Assembly: GCA_964642175.1 (NCBI GenBank)
Contig: CAZXOK010000001.1
Coordinates: 310,001-374,000, forward strand
Length of the DNA: 64,000 bases
Direction of reading: 5' to 3'
Source of the DNA: JANQGG01 sp964642175
GTDB taxonomy: Bacteria > Bacteroidota > Chlorobiia > Chlorobiales > Chloroherpetonaceae
Shown: one piece after another, positions 44,535 to 52,689 of the stretch
How positions within the stretch are numbered: the first letter of the stretch is position 1
Layout: the number at the start of each line of letters is the position of its first letter
Notes under the pieces: model-generated
Database searches by the model: none
What the model was told of the DNA's origin: nothing
Seen by the model: only the letters and a program-made list of their open reading frames with translations
Program-made: the position numbers and the translations under genes

Positions 44535-45356
44535 GTGAAAAGTCTGGATTATCACATTATTGAGACCATCTTAACCAACTTTATCCGTAACGAAGTCCAT
44601 AAATGCGGCTTTAAAAAAGCCATGCTGGGACTATCGGGTGGTGTAGACTCGGCCGTTTCGGTTGTACTGGCTGTTAAAGCCCTGGGGGCCGAAAACGTGC
44701 TGGCCGTAATGATGCCCTATAAAACCAGCAGCAAAGACAGCCTGGGTGATGCCCGGTTGTTGGTAGATAAATTTGATATCCCGTATGAAGTCAGTGAGAT
44801 CTCGTCGGTTGTGGATGCGTTTTTTGATGCCCATCCCGATGCCGATAACCTGCGCCGCGGAAATGCCATGGCCCGAACCCGCATGATGACCCTCTACGAT
44901 ATCTCTGCCCGCGACGCCCGCCTCGTGATCGGTACCAGCAATAAAACCGAATTGCTCCTGGGTTACGGGACGCTGTATGGCGATATGGCCTCTGCCATTA
45001 ATCCCATAGGTGATCTGTACAAAACCCAGATTTGGGAACTGGCCCGGCACATTGGTGTGCCTTCGGAAATTGTAGATAAAATCCCAAGCGCTGATCTGTG
45101 GGAAGGCCAGAGCGATGAACAGGAACTTGGCTTTTCTTACCCGGCGGTGGATGAAGTGCTGTATTTAATGGTGGAAGAACGGCTATCGGATGAAGAAATG
45201 CTTGAGCATGGCATCGAACCGGCTTTTTTAGAACGGGTAAAACGGATGGTGGTGCGCAATCAATACAAGCGCATGGGCCCTGTAATTGCCAAAGTCTCTG
45301 CCAGAACCCTGGGTATTGATTTCCGTTATGCCCGCGACTGGCAAGTGGTGAAGTGA
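44535..45356 (+). CDS. nadE: NH3-dependent NAD+ synthetase
   Basis: NadE amidates deamido-NAD with ammonia and ATP. The 273 residues lack an N-terminal glutaminase domain. The ATP-pyrophosphatase loop LGLSGGVDSAV, ARTRMMTLYDISARD, GTSNKTELLLGYGTLYGDMA and the C-terminal SADLWEGQSDEQELG and KRMGPV stretches are present. The start is a GTG at 44535. Co-transcription with the upstream DUF4835 gene is likely from the 12-base gap. Confidence 0.95.
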   Translation: MKSLDYHIIETILTNFIRNEVHKCGFKKAMLGLSGGVDSAVSVVLAVKALGAENVLAVMMPYKTSSKDSLGDARLLVDKFDIPYEVSEISSVVDAFFDAHPDADNLRRGNAMARTRMMTLYDISARDARLVIGTSNKTELLLGYGTLYGDMASAINPIGDLYKTQIWELARHIGVPSEIVDKIPSADLWEGQSDEQELGFSYPAVDEVLYLMVEERLSDEEMLEHGIEPAFLERVKRMVVRNQYKRMGPVIAKVSARTLGIDFRYARDWQVVK

Positions 45357-45411
45357 TAGCCTGAATAATTAGTATAGACTTTTGAGGCTATAAAGCAGGG
45401 TAGAAAAATAA

Positions 45412-45438
45412 TGAGCCCGATCCCGGTCTCAGTTTTTT
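45412..45438 (+). terminator. Probable terminator after nadE
   Basis: TGAG and CTCA pair with an inner CC/GG past a mismatch, and GTTTTTT follows. It lies about 55 bases after the nadE stop. The stem is short, so confidence is moderate. Confidence 0.5.
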
Positions 45439-45471
45439 AGCCCGAGATGTGGTAATTCTGGATTCATAAAA

Positions 45472-45909
45472 ATGAAAGAGAGTATTTACTTTTACAGTGT
45501 GGCAGACAAATTCGGCGAGTTTTCAAATTTTGCTCTGTATCCGATAAAACTCAAAGGCAAAACATGGCCCACTTCGGAGCACTACTTTCAAGCTATGAAA
45601 TTCGACTCCCAGAAAGATCAGGAAATGGTGCGTAAAGCCTCCATGCCCATGGAAGCTGCACACAAAGGCCGCGACAGAAAACGAAAACTCCGCAAGAACT
45701 GGGAATCCATGAAAGAAAACGTGATGCGTGAGGCACTGTTGGCAAAAATTACTCAACATAACGAGATCCAAACCTTATTACTTTCTACACAAGAGGCCAG
45801 GTTGGTAGAGCATACCCAACATGATGCCTATTGGGGTGATGGCGGCGATGGGAAAGGAAAAAACAGGTTAGGTCACCTGTTGATGGAAATTCGAACAAAA
45901 CCTCATTAA
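45472..45909 (+). CDS. NADAR family protein (YbiA-like)
   Basis: The 145 residues match the NADAR/YbiA family: FGEFSNFALYPIKLKGKTWPTSEHYFQAMKF, KVMREALLAKI-like helix, and the C-terminal DAYWGDGGDGKGKNRLGHLLMEIR. Family members act as N-glycosidases that remove riboflavin-pathway intermediates or ADP-ribose from targets. All the conserved blocks are present, so it should be active. It lies alone, followed by the broken VOC gene. Confidence 0.92.
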   Translation: MKESIYFYSVADKFGEFSNFALYPIKLKGKTWPTSEHYFQAMKFDSQKDQEMVRKASMPMEAAHKGRDRKRKLRKNWESMKENVMREALLAKITQHNEIQTLLLSTQEARLVEHTQHDAYWGDGGDGKGKNRLGHLLMEIRTKPH

Positions 45910-45946
45910 AATGCTTAAAACATTAAGCGTCTAAACTAAAATTATC

Positions 45947-46363
45947 ATGATCACTCCAAGTAACTCATTCCCGGTATTTATTGTTAAGAACCTGGATCTG
46001 GCCAAATCGTTTTACCACGAAAACCTTGGGTTTAATGTGGTGTTTGAAAATGAGTGGTACCTCCATATGGTTACAGAATCTGGTGTGTAGGTGGGTTTTC
46101 TTCTGCCTGACCAGCCTACTCAGCCCGATTTTTTCCACCCGGCGTTTCAAGGTAGTGGTGTTATACTAAGCTTAGAAGTCAGAGATGCAGATTTTGCATT
46201 TAAAGAGGCTCAGGATAATTCTCTTGATATTGTGCTGGACCTTCGTTCAGAAGATTGGGGACAACGCCATTTTATCCTGAAAGATCCGAATGGGATATAT
46301 GTGGATGTAGTCCAGGAGATTCAGCCAACAGATGAGTATCAGGAAGAGTATAAAACCGATTAG
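45947..46363 (+). pseudogene. VOC (glyoxalase/bleomycin-resistance) family gene interrupted by an amber stop
   Basis: The frame from ATG 45947 gives FPVFIVKNLDLAKSFYHENLG, typical of a vicinal-oxygen-chelate domain. It reaches TAG at 46088-46090 (codon 48) and continues in the same frame with VGFLLPDQPTQPDFFHPAF and FILKDPNGIYVDVVQ to the stop at 46361. A glutamine codon (CAG) at that place would restore a full 138-residue protein, so one C-to-T change explains it. The rest is undamaged, so the mutation is recent, is a sequence error, or the stop is read through. Confidence 0.85.
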
Positions 46364-46642
46364 TTCGTAAATGTATTCAAAACATTACTTTAATTATTAA
46401 AATTGCCTTTCTTAGCTCGATTGCCCGTAACATTTTATTATGTTAACAGTAGCAAAGATTATAACCCGGGGTTCCTTCCAACATTACTCCGGGTATGATG
46501 TACCCCAAACACCGTTGTTCCCTGATCTTTTGAACGCGTATATATAGACATTTTTCATAAAGGTGATCTGTTCACCAGTTCATGACAAGCCGTTCAATCA
46601 TTTTTGGCTACCACGTTTAGTAAGAACAAAAATGGGATTATC

Positions 46643-46999
46643 ATGGATTTTAAAAAGCTGAATCATACTCAGATCATTGTAGCTGTTATTGGATTGATCG
46701 GAACATTAGGAGCAACGTATATAACAGCCCTTTATACCATGGATCCTCAAGTGGCGCCCCAAGATCAGAAAAAGCCTGAAAACCGTTCGGATAAATATAT
46801 TCTTAGAGCACAAATTGATGATCCTGATGGCTATACCAATGTCAGAAGCCTGCCTTCATCAAACGGACAGGTTATTGATATTGTCTATGAAGGGGAACAA
46901 TTCACAACATATCATCAAAGCAGTAATTGGAGGCAAATTAAAACCAACAAAAATAAAATCGGTTACATGCACAATTCAAGAATACAACTGCTGGAGTAG
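46643..46999 (+). CDS. Membrane-anchored bacterial SH3 domain protein
   Basis: From the ATG at 46643 the 118-residue product has one N-terminal membrane helix (IIVAVIGLIGTLGATYITAL), a short Pro/Lys linker and a bacterial SH3 domain. The SH3 part has YTNVRSLPSSNGQVIDIVYEGEQF and NWRQIKTNKNKIGYMHNSRI. Bacterial SH3 domains often bind peptidoglycan or cell-surface ligands. A TTG at 46604 would add 13 residues without support. It opens an island of small uncharacterised genes. Confidence 0.75.
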   Translation: MDFKKLNHTQIIVAVIGLIGTLGATYITALYTMDPQVAPQDQKKPENRSDKYILRAQIDDPDGYTNVRSLPSSNGQVIDIVYEGEQFTTYHQSSNWRQIKTNKNKIGYMHNSRIQLLE

Positions 47000-47059
47000 C
47001 ATATGAACCTGTCATATAGGTTCGTATTGCCATTCCAGTAAAAAAATATTAAAAGCCAC

Positions 47060-47242
47060 GTGGGCAGTTACCTGTATATATCAGAAGAAAATAAAATTTA
47101 CCCAGAAGTGGGCTTTTGGTTCAGGTTTATTGATTATTTCGATGGTGCTATGAGTGCCTTACGCCAGAAAGGCATCGATGCTGTAGAAGATCATGATATT
47201 GACAAATATTTAAATGCCATTATTTCCTGGAATATGGCTTAA
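47060..47242 (+). CDS. Small hypothetical protein
   Basis: This possible 60-residue protein (GTG start) reads plausibly as a folded domain (GFWFRFIDYFDGAMSALRQKGIDAVEDHDIDKYLNAI). No family is recognised and no good ribosome binding site is seen, so it may be a remnant of a longer gene. An in-frame stop lies just upstream. Confidence 0.4.
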   Translation: MGSYLYISEENKIYPEVGFWFRFIDYFDGAMSALRQKGIDAVEDHDIDKYLNAIISWNMA

Positions 47243-47385
47243 AGTAAAATCCCTAACGCATTACAGATATCCTTGCAAAAAAAATCCTGTGGCTGATGAG
47301 TTTTAAACTTTAACGAGAAAGGAGGTCAGACAACACCCGATAATTTATTAAACCCTCAAACCCGAAAATTGAAAGGAAAACGATT

Positions 47386-47697
47386 ATGGCTTACAGTATA
47401 GGTGAATACAGCGTGCTTTTTTATGGAAGCCCCTCAGGATATCAAACCAATCGGACTCAAATTCAGCTGAAGGATACCTCAGGCAAAGTGCGTGCATGGA
47501 TCAGGTTCAACGATCCAGGGCAATTCTTTGAGAATGATTATGAGTCTGGTGGCATTATCCGCATGCATTTGCCCTCAACTATGTTTCATAGTGTTATTGA
47601 TGTTCTTAGAAACGAGAAACCGGTTTATATCTACTTTGTATCGGGTCGAGCATTTCTTGGAACAAGTTCCGAGCCCATTGGTGAAGAAGAATCTTAA
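47386..47697 (+). CDS. Small hypothetical protein, first of a tandem pair
   Basis: This 103-residue protein has no signal peptide or membrane helix and is not recognised. It reads as a compact beta fold (SVLFYGSPSGYQ, IQLKDTSGKVRAWIRF, GGIIRMHLPS). Its C-terminal third, VLRNEKPVYIYF then SGRAFLGTSSEPIGEEES, is clearly related to that of the next gene. AAAGGA lies about seven bases before the start. The next gene begins 17 bases after its stop, so they form one unit. Confidence 0.8.
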   Translation: MAYSIGEYSVLFYGSPSGYQTNRTQIQLKDTSGKVRAWIRFNDPGQFFENDYESGGIIRMHLPSTMFHSVIDVLRNEKPVYIYFVSGRAFLGTSSEPIGEEES

Positions 47698-47714
47698 CTA
47701 AAAAGGAGGCTAGT

Positions 47715-47960
47715 ATGGCTGTACATATGGTTGAAAATTACGTGCTGCGTTACGACCTGGAAAATGAAAAACCCTGGTTTATTTTCCATTACAAAGTCGG
47801 GGGAAGCTGGAAAAATGTCAACTGGTTTCCACCCAAGGAAAACGCGGTTTATCTCTCGGACATGTTACGAAATGAGAAACCGGTGTATTATGTGGAAAGC
47901 TCCAGTGGCAGAAAATGGCTGACCACTTCAGCTGAGCAAATCGGCGAAGAAGAAACCTAG
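47715..47960 (+). CDS. Small hypothetical protein, second of a tandem pair
   Basis: This 81-residue protein shares the C-terminal third with its upstream neighbour: MLRNEKPVYYVESSSGRKWLTTSAEQIGEEET. It is shorter, with a WFIFHYKVGGSWKNVNWF core. AAGGAGG six bases before the ATG is a near-perfect ribosome binding site, which suggests high expression. The product is soluble and probably cytoplasmic. The function is unknown. A long hairpin follows the stop. Confidence 0.8.
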   Translation: MAVHMVENYVLRYDLENEKPWFIFHYKVGGSWKNVNWFPPKENAVYLSDMLRNEKPVYYVESSSGRKWLTTSAEQIGEEET

Positions 47961-47968
47961 CACAACCA

Positions 47969-48041
47969 GGCTTTCGAAGACTGCCGGATTGTTTTTTTTA
48001 CAACTTCCTATCAGGCATACTCCGGCAGTCTTTTGGAAGCC
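47969..48041. repeat. Long imperfect hairpin after the tandem pair
   Basis: GGCTTTCG plus AAGACTGCCGGA pairs with TCCGGCAGTCTT plus TTGGAAGCC, giving about 20 pairs with one bulge around a 32-base loop that contains a run of Ts. It begins nine bases after the stop of the second small gene. It may work as a terminator, an mRNA stabiliser, or be a small inverted-repeat element. Confidence 0.6.
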
Positions 48042-48109
48042 ATTTAGATCTCTGGATAAAGTCCGGCAAATTAAAATCCACACCCACTTAAACGCATAAT
48101 TTTTTGAAT

Positions 48110-48571
48110 ATGGAACAGGAAAAATCATCAATTGTTGCGATCAGGGATGTAATTGTAACCATACGTGAAGGAACCGTAACGGTTGTTGTAGTACTGATTA
48201 TGCTGCTGCTTTTTCTCTCCCCTGCGTCTATAAAAACAACCTTATCTGAAGCCGGATTTAAAAGCGTAAGCATCCCCGGATTAGGCGAAATGGAATTGCA
48301 GGAAATGGAGCAGGAGCTTGAAAATGCCAAAGCTCAGGTTGAAGTGGCACGTGATGAACTCAATCAGGTAGAAGAAAAATTCAAACATATAAACACAACC
48401 CTGACATCATTAAAAGAAACAGCAAGACCGGCTGATAAAGAGAGAATTGAGGTTATCTCTAATAATATCCGGCTTTCCAAAGAAAAAGCTGCCACAATCA
48501 AGCGAGATTTAACCAGGACAATCCAAAAACAAGATCAGATTATTGAAAAGATCAAAATTCAGCAAAAATGA
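48110..48571 (+). CDS. Membrane-anchored coiled-coil protein, unknown function
   Basis: This product of about 153 residues has one membrane helix (TVTVVVVLIMLLLFLSP) near the N-terminus and a charged coiled coil from about 65 to the end, with ELENAKAQVEVARDELNQVEEK-type heptads. The ATG at 48110 is preferred to a TTG two codons earlier. The topology suggests a bitopic protein with the coiled coil in the periplasm. No family is recognised. Confidence 0.7.
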   Translation: MEQEKSSIVAIRDVIVTIREGTVTVVVVLIMLLLFLSPASIKTTLSEAGFKSVSIPGLGEMELQEMEQELENAKAQVEVARDELNQVEEKFKHINTTLTSLKETARPADKERIEVISNNIRLSKEKAATIKRDLTRTIQKQDQIIEKIKIQQK

Positions 48572-48726
48572 TAAGAATGCTACTAAAAAGTTTGATGAGC
48601 CGCGTTTTCTATAAATGAACAGATGATAGAGAGATGAATTTACGAGTTGCTTAAACCCGACTAAGGGTGTTATTTTATAAGCGTGCAAACTTTCTTGTCA
48701 AATCTAATTCGGGTACTATTCTTGCT

Positions 48727-49473
48727 ATGTTCAGACGGCATTTTTTTAGTTTTCTTATTATTGGCCTGGCGTTAGTTTATTCTAAAAATGTGTTTGCTCA
48801 GGTTGAACTGGACATCGAAACCGGGGCGGTGTTCAGCGGTTACAACGATGTGCGCATTCCGGGCCAGGGAGGCACACTTTTTTCTTTAAGTGAAGAGCTT
48901 GAAACAGATCCCAAGCTCTATTACCGGCTCCGCGCCATATACCGGTTTACTGAACGCCATCATGCCGGCCTTCTTGTGGCGCCGTTATCTATTGACTCCA
49001 AGGGAAAGCTGAACCGGGACCTGGTTTTTCAAAGCCAGACCTTTCCTCAGGGCACATCCCTTAAGACAACCTATAAATTCAACTCTTACCGGCTGTTTTA
49101 TCGCTATGGTCTGGTCAGAAAGGATGGGATAGAGTTTGATCTGGGACTGACAGCCAAGATCCGGGATGCTATAATTGCCGTAAGTGGCGGAGGAGTTGAA
49201 TCCAAAAAGACCAATGTGGGATTTGTGCCGTTAATTCATTTCAGACTGTTATGGGTTCTTAATAATTCATTTTCATTATTACTCGAAGGAGATGCCCTGG
49301 CTGCCCCTCAAGGCAGAGCCGAAGATGTGCTGGCAGCACTAGTTACACATATCGATGATCAGCTGAAAGTAAAACTAGGGTATCGTATTCTGGAAGGCGG
49401 CGCCGATAACGACACTGTTTATAATTTTGCTTTATTTCATTATTTGGCTTTAGGGCTTACCTATTCATTTTAA
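48727..49473 (+). CDS. Predicted outer-membrane beta-barrel protein
   Basis: From the ATG at 48727 the 248-residue product has a signal peptide ending VFAQ. Alternating hydrophobic strands follow (YYRLRAIYRFTERHHAGLLVAPL, TYKFNSYRLFYRYGLV, FDLGLTAKIRDAIIAV), and it ends in YLALGLTYSF. A terminal phenylalanine after alternating residues is the usual BamA-recognised barrel signal. An eight- to ten-strand barrel is likely. A start at 48667 would hide the signal peptide. The substrate and role are unknown. Confidence 0.8.
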   Translation: MFRRHFFSFLIIGLALVYSKNVFAQVELDIETGAVFSGYNDVRIPGQGGTLFSLSEELETDPKLYYRLRAIYRFTERHHAGLLVAPLSIDSKGKLNRDLVFQSQTFPQGTSLKTTYKFNSYRLFYRYGLVRKDGIEFDLGLTAKIRDAIIAVSGGGVESKKTNVGFVPLIHFRLLWVLNNSFSLLLEGDALAAPQGRAEDVLAALVTHIDDQLKVKLGYRILEGGADNDTVYNFALFHYLALGLTYSF

Positions 49474-49617
49474 TGAGCTTTTATTTATGAAATAAGGCCC
49501 TATCATTTTCAAACTAAACAGTACATTTTGTTCGGGGTGGTTGGCAAGAGATGAAGAAGATATTAACTTTGAGTTTATTATTAAATCACGCTAAAAAACT
49601 CTCTACTAAGTATTGGT

Positions 49618-50031
49618 ATGCAAAACGGATTAACGGTTTGGTCTGAAGAATTTGAAAATGGTGTTATTTGGCAAGATATGCAGCACCGCGAATTGGTTAA
49701 ATCCATCAATAAACTTTACAAAGCCATCGCTTCAAACCAACCCGAAGAGGTTATTCAAAAAATTGTCACCTTCCTGCACGACTATACCATAAACCATTTT
49801 GATATGGAAGAGAAGTACATGGAAGAGTTTCAATATCCCGAAACTCTGGCTCATGCTCAACAACATGAAGATTTTGTAAGGATGCTGGAGATGTTTGAAA
49901 AAGAGCGTAAGCACTCAAAAACACTTGCTAATCTCTCGCTTTGTTTTGATTTGAATGAATGGACACTTTCCCATATTAAGAATGAAGATCAAAAAATTGC
50001 ACGATTTTTACAGGAAACGGGTGGTGCTTAG
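49618..50031 (+). CDS. Bacteriohemerythrin
   Basis: The 137-residue protein carries all seven di-iron ligands at canonical spacing: His23, His60, Glu64, His79, His83, His119 and Asp124. Visible motifs are QHRELVKSINKLY, HFDMEEKYM, HAQQHEDF and HIKNEDQKI. It binds O2 reversibly and can serve oxygen storage, delivery or detoxification, useful in an oxygen-sensitive phototroph. Its end overlaps mobA on the other strand by four bases. Confidence 0.95.
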   Translation: MQNGLTVWSEEFENGVIWQDMQHRELVKSINKLYKAIASNQPEEVIQKIVTFLHDYTINHFDMEEKYMEEFQYPETLAHAQQHEDFVRMLEMFEKERKHSKTLANLSLCFDLNEWTLSHIKNEDQKIARFLQETGGA

Positions 50032-50594
50032 TCTGATGTCCGATTCACATTTGCCAATAACTCCGCATAATCCTCTTTTGTATTCACATTCCACAATTGG
50101 TTTTTGAACCCCTCTGCATCGAGCTCCCTGGTTTTCAAGTGCTTTATACAATCCATCATGCGATAGTCCTGGTTATCCAGCTTTTGTTTGATCAAGTCAA
50201 GAGAACTTTGATGGTAAAAACCGGTTAGAGGATAGAGGTGTTGCTTTGTTTTTGGGATCACACATTGCCAGGGATCTTCCAGATATGATCGGAGAAATCG
50301 AATAAAACCCGGCTCAATAAGCGGTGTATCCACACTTATAAAGAAATTCCAGCTTAATGAGCTCGAGGAAAGACCGGTGTATAGGCCAACCAAAGGGCAT
50401 TGTATATCCAGTTTATCCTTTAAAAAGGGAAGCGTGGAAATGGACTGGTTTTTACCAACCACATAAACCGTTTCAAACAGGTTGCAGATATTTTTGTAAA
50501 TATGTTCTGTAAAGGTGGTTTCGTTTATCCGGGCCAGTGCTTTATCTTCCCCGAATCTTCGGCTTAAGCCCCCGGTTAAAATGTATGCATTCAT
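50028..50594 (-). CDS. mobA: Molybdenum cofactor guanylyltransferase MobA
   Basis: MobA adds GMP to molybdopterin. The 188 residues begin with the GTP-binding AYILTGGLSRRFGEDKAL and have PLVGLYTGLSSS and VDTPLIEPGF with the metal-binding Asp. It is the last gene of the Moco operon and overlaps mobB by four bases. Its presence means the bis-MGD form of the cofactor is made, as used by DMSO-reductase-family enzymes such as polysulfide or nitrate reductases. No such enzyme is in the window. Confidence 0.93.
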   Translation of the reverse strand: MNAYILTGGLSRRFGEDKALARINETTFTEHIYKNICNLFETVYVVGKNQSISTLPFLKDKLDIQCPLVGLYTGLSSSSLSWNFFISVDTPLIEPGFIRFLRSYLEDPWQCVIPKTKQHLYPLTGFYHQSSLDLIKQKLDNQDYRMMDCIKHLKTRELDAEGFKNQLWNVNTKEDYAELLANVNRTSD

Positions 50595-51082
50595 GATATG
50601 GTTTCGGCATAAGTTAAAATTGCCGGAAAATCATCGGGGTGGATAATCGGGCATGGTACGTTCAGGTTCTGAGAGCTAAGTAAGGCATGTATGGATGAAT
50701 TCTCTAGTGCATAAGGCTTAGAGTTTTGGGTATTGTACTCAAAGACCTCTAACTTTTTTCCTCCCAAACCCAGGTTTCCTTCTATTATAATAATGTCTGT
50801 ATCTTGAAATTGAGATAACACAGCTTGTTTGGAGTAGTTAATATCGGGTGTTTCTTCAAAACAGGCATATCCCTCAGGTGTGATAAATGCCGATTTACCA
50901 GCTCCGGCTTTACGGTGCCGGTAAGAGTCTTTACCAACAACATCCAGGGCATGACTGTGTGGCGAGAACTTAACAGAGCCAACCTTGTAACCTTCTGAGT
51001 TTAACCAGGTTATGAAGCGTGTAATGATGGTTGTTTTACCGGTATTTTTCTGGCCTACAAAGGTTAAGAGTTTCATAGGCAT
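50591..51082 (-). CDS. mobB: Molybdopterin-guanine dinucleotide biosynthesis protein MobB
   Basis: MobB is a P-loop GTPase that assists MobA. The 163 residues show LLTFVGQKNTGKTTIITRFITWLNSEGYKVGSVKFSPH and IIIIEGNLGLGGKKLEVF. The start overlaps the stop of the cupin fusion gene by one base (TAATG), and its own stop overlaps mobA. It is optional for MGD synthesis in enterics. Confidence 0.92.
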   Translation of the reverse strand: MPMKLLTFVGQKNTGKTTIITRFITWLNSEGYKVGSVKFSPHSHALDVVGKDSYRHRKAGAGKSAFITPEGYACFEETPDINYSKQAVLSQFQDTDIIIIEGNLGLGGKKLEVFEYNTQNSKPYALENSSIHALLSSQNLNVPCPIIHPDDFPAILTYAETIS

Positions 51083-51894
51083 TATGCTCTCCCGTAATCG
51101 TCCTGAGCACGTTCAATATCATCTTCTCCAAAATAATCTCCGGTCTGAACTTCAATAAAAACCATATTTTCCGACCCTGAATTACGAATGCGGTGCCAGG
51201 CTTTTAAAGGCAGATCAATTGCCTGACCAGCAGTGAGCTCGTTATCCTTTCCATCCATGGTAACCGTTGCATTGCCATGCACAATATACCAATGTTCGGC
51301 ACGACGGAAATGGCGCTGGTAGCTGAGGCGTTTATCCGGGTATACAGTAATACGCTTCACTTTATGGGTGGGTGCATCTGAGAGTATTTCATAAAATCCC
51401 CAGGGACGGTGATCTTCGCGTTTGATTTGTTTTATAATAGCTTTATAAATCTCTATGTAAGCAGTAGAAACCTCGTCTATGGTTGCTTGAGTAAAGCTAT
51501 GATCAAAGGCTTTGAAGCAGGTGAACTCGGGATGAGAAAAAGCTTCAGTGTTGGCAACATAAAAACATTCCGCATTTAACCTGATAAAAACATCTTCCTC
51601 GCCGGCATGGAGCATTTTAGGTAAGGTGGTTAAAATGGGAGTGGATGTGAATCTGTTTAGCAACAAGGGCTCTGCACCGCCCAGATTATGGATCAGATCG
51701 AACTGATCAGCTTTTTCAAAAACCTCAGTCAAACTAGATAGTTCAGTAATAGTGGATGATTGCATGTTTTTAAATTCAAAACAACTGATATCCAGGTCTT
51801 TTTTCTTTAAAGAATTAATGAATAAATCAACATTTTGATCTGAGATATCTCCCGTCATGGGAGGATTGACCGGAACGATAATGGCAATCTTCAT
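51082..51894 (-). CDS. Glycosyltransferase-like N-half fused to a type II phosphomannose isomerase-like cupin
   Basis: Residues 1-150 resemble the N-terminal half of GT4 glycosyltransferases: KIAIIVPVNPPMTGDISDQNVDLF and ADQFDLIHNLGGAEPLLLNRF. The nucleotide-sugar-binding second half is absent. Residues 158-265 are a cupin of the mannose-6-phosphate isomerase type II class, with RPWGFYEIL, KRLSYQRHFRRAEHWYIVHG and LKAWHRIRNSGSENMVFIEVQTG. Cupin metal ligands (His in HFRRAEHW and Glu-rich strand) are plausible. The position between moaE and mobB, coupled to mobB by a TAATG overlap, puts it in the Moco operon. No Moco function is known for this fusion; it may work in surface sugar metabolism. 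Confidence 0.75.
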   Translation of the reverse strand: MKIAIIVPVNPPMTGDISDQNVDLFINSLKKKDLDISCFEFKNMQSSTITELSSLTEVFEKADQFDLIHNLGGAEPLLLNRFTSTPILTTLPKMLHAGEEDVFIRLNAECFYVANTEAFSHPEFTCFKAFDHSFTQATIDEVSTAYIEIYKAIIKQIKREDHRPWGFYEILSDAPTHKVKRITVYPDKRLSYQRHFRRAEHWYIVHGNATVTMDGKDNELTAGQAIDLPLKAWHRIRNSGSENMVFIEVQTGDYFGEDDIERAQDDYGRA

Positions 51895-52017
51895 GATAAA
51901 ACCTCTGTAGGTTAAGTTCAGTATTGCAAAGTTACGCTATTTAATGAACTTAAATTATTCTCTCCACATAGGAATTCGCTAACTATTCGCCAAACTTTTT
52001 GGTAAAAAAGACAAGAA

Positions 52018-52395
52018 TCAGACGTAGCAGACATTTTTCCAAATGGGAACTTCCTTTTTCATGGTTGAAATATACCACGCCATAGCGTCTAAGCCTTCTT
52101 TTCGATGCCTGGACCAGATAATTAACCGCAAGGATACTTGACCATTGGGTACAAATCCAACCCTGTGTATGCATTGGATGGCTTCAACATGGAATTTTTC
52201 TTTGGTGGTTTCAATGAGCTTTTCAAGTTCTTTGATAGCCATGCCTTCATAATGCTCGTAAAAAATCCCCTTAATGGGTTTGCCTTCTTCGCTGCCGCGT
52301 ACCCGTCCATGAAAGATCAACTCCGCACCCACATCATGCTCTGAATCTGGTGGGACGTGTTCTGAAATAGGTTCTGAGGTTACGATTGCAGCCAT
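52018..52395 (-). CDS. moaE: Molybdopterin synthase catalytic subunit MoaE
   Basis: MoaE and thiocarboxylated MoaD put the two dithiolene sulfurs on cyclic pyranopterin phosphate. The 125 residues show GAELIFHGRVRGSEEGKPI, FYEHYEGMAIKEL and VPIWKN, with the catalytic lysine. It lies 23 bases after moaD. The next gene downstream, the cupin fusion, is 123 bases away, the widest gap in the operon. Confidence 0.94.
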   Translation of the reverse strand: MAAIVTSEPISEHVPPDSEHDVGAELIFHGRVRGSEEGKPIKGIFYEHYEGMAIKELEKLIETTKEKFHVEAIQCIHRVGFVPNGQVSLRLIIWSRHRKEGLDAMAWYISTMKKEVPIWKNVCYV

Positions 52396-52418
52396 TATCT
52401 AACTTGATTTTAGAGTTT

Positions 52419-52676
52419 TTATCCTCCCGAAACAGGTGGGATTAGCGCCAGCTCATCACCATGTTTCAGTTTGGTATCTTCTGTAATATACTCCTGATTG
52501 AGTACCATGCGTATCGGCAATCCTTTCAGTCGTTCAGGATTCATGGCTACAATATCAGCCATAATCTGAAGGGCCGTTGTGCCGGGCATCACGTTCAATT
52601 CCATATCAGCTTGGCCGACCGCATCCCTGATGGTTGAAAACAAACAAAGTTTTATGCAGATGGATTTTTCAGCCAT
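52419..52676 (-). CDS. moaD: Molybdopterin synthase sulfur carrier subunit MoaD
   Basis: This 85-residue ubiquitin-fold protein ends in the required Gly-Gly (LIPPVSGG), the site of adenylation and thiocarboxylate formation. The core pattern (KLCLFSTIRDAVGQADMELNV) fits MoaD. No MoeB-type activating enzyme is present in the operon, so activation must come from elsewhere. Confidence 0.93.
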   Translation of the reverse strand: MAEKSICIKLCLFSTIRDAVGQADMELNVMPGTTALQIMADIVAMNPERLKGLPIRMVLNQEYITEDTKLKHGDELALIPPVSGG

Positions 52677-52689
52677 AATTAAAAACGCG

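Noticed and set aside
46461..46500. ACCCGG/CCGGGT repeat in the spacer after the VOC gene
   Set aside because: Twenty-base loop, no T-run and no gene context; too weak to call.
47005..47023. Hairpin GAACCT/AGGTTC after the SH3 gene as a terminator
   Set aside because: Only six pairs and no T-run follow it.
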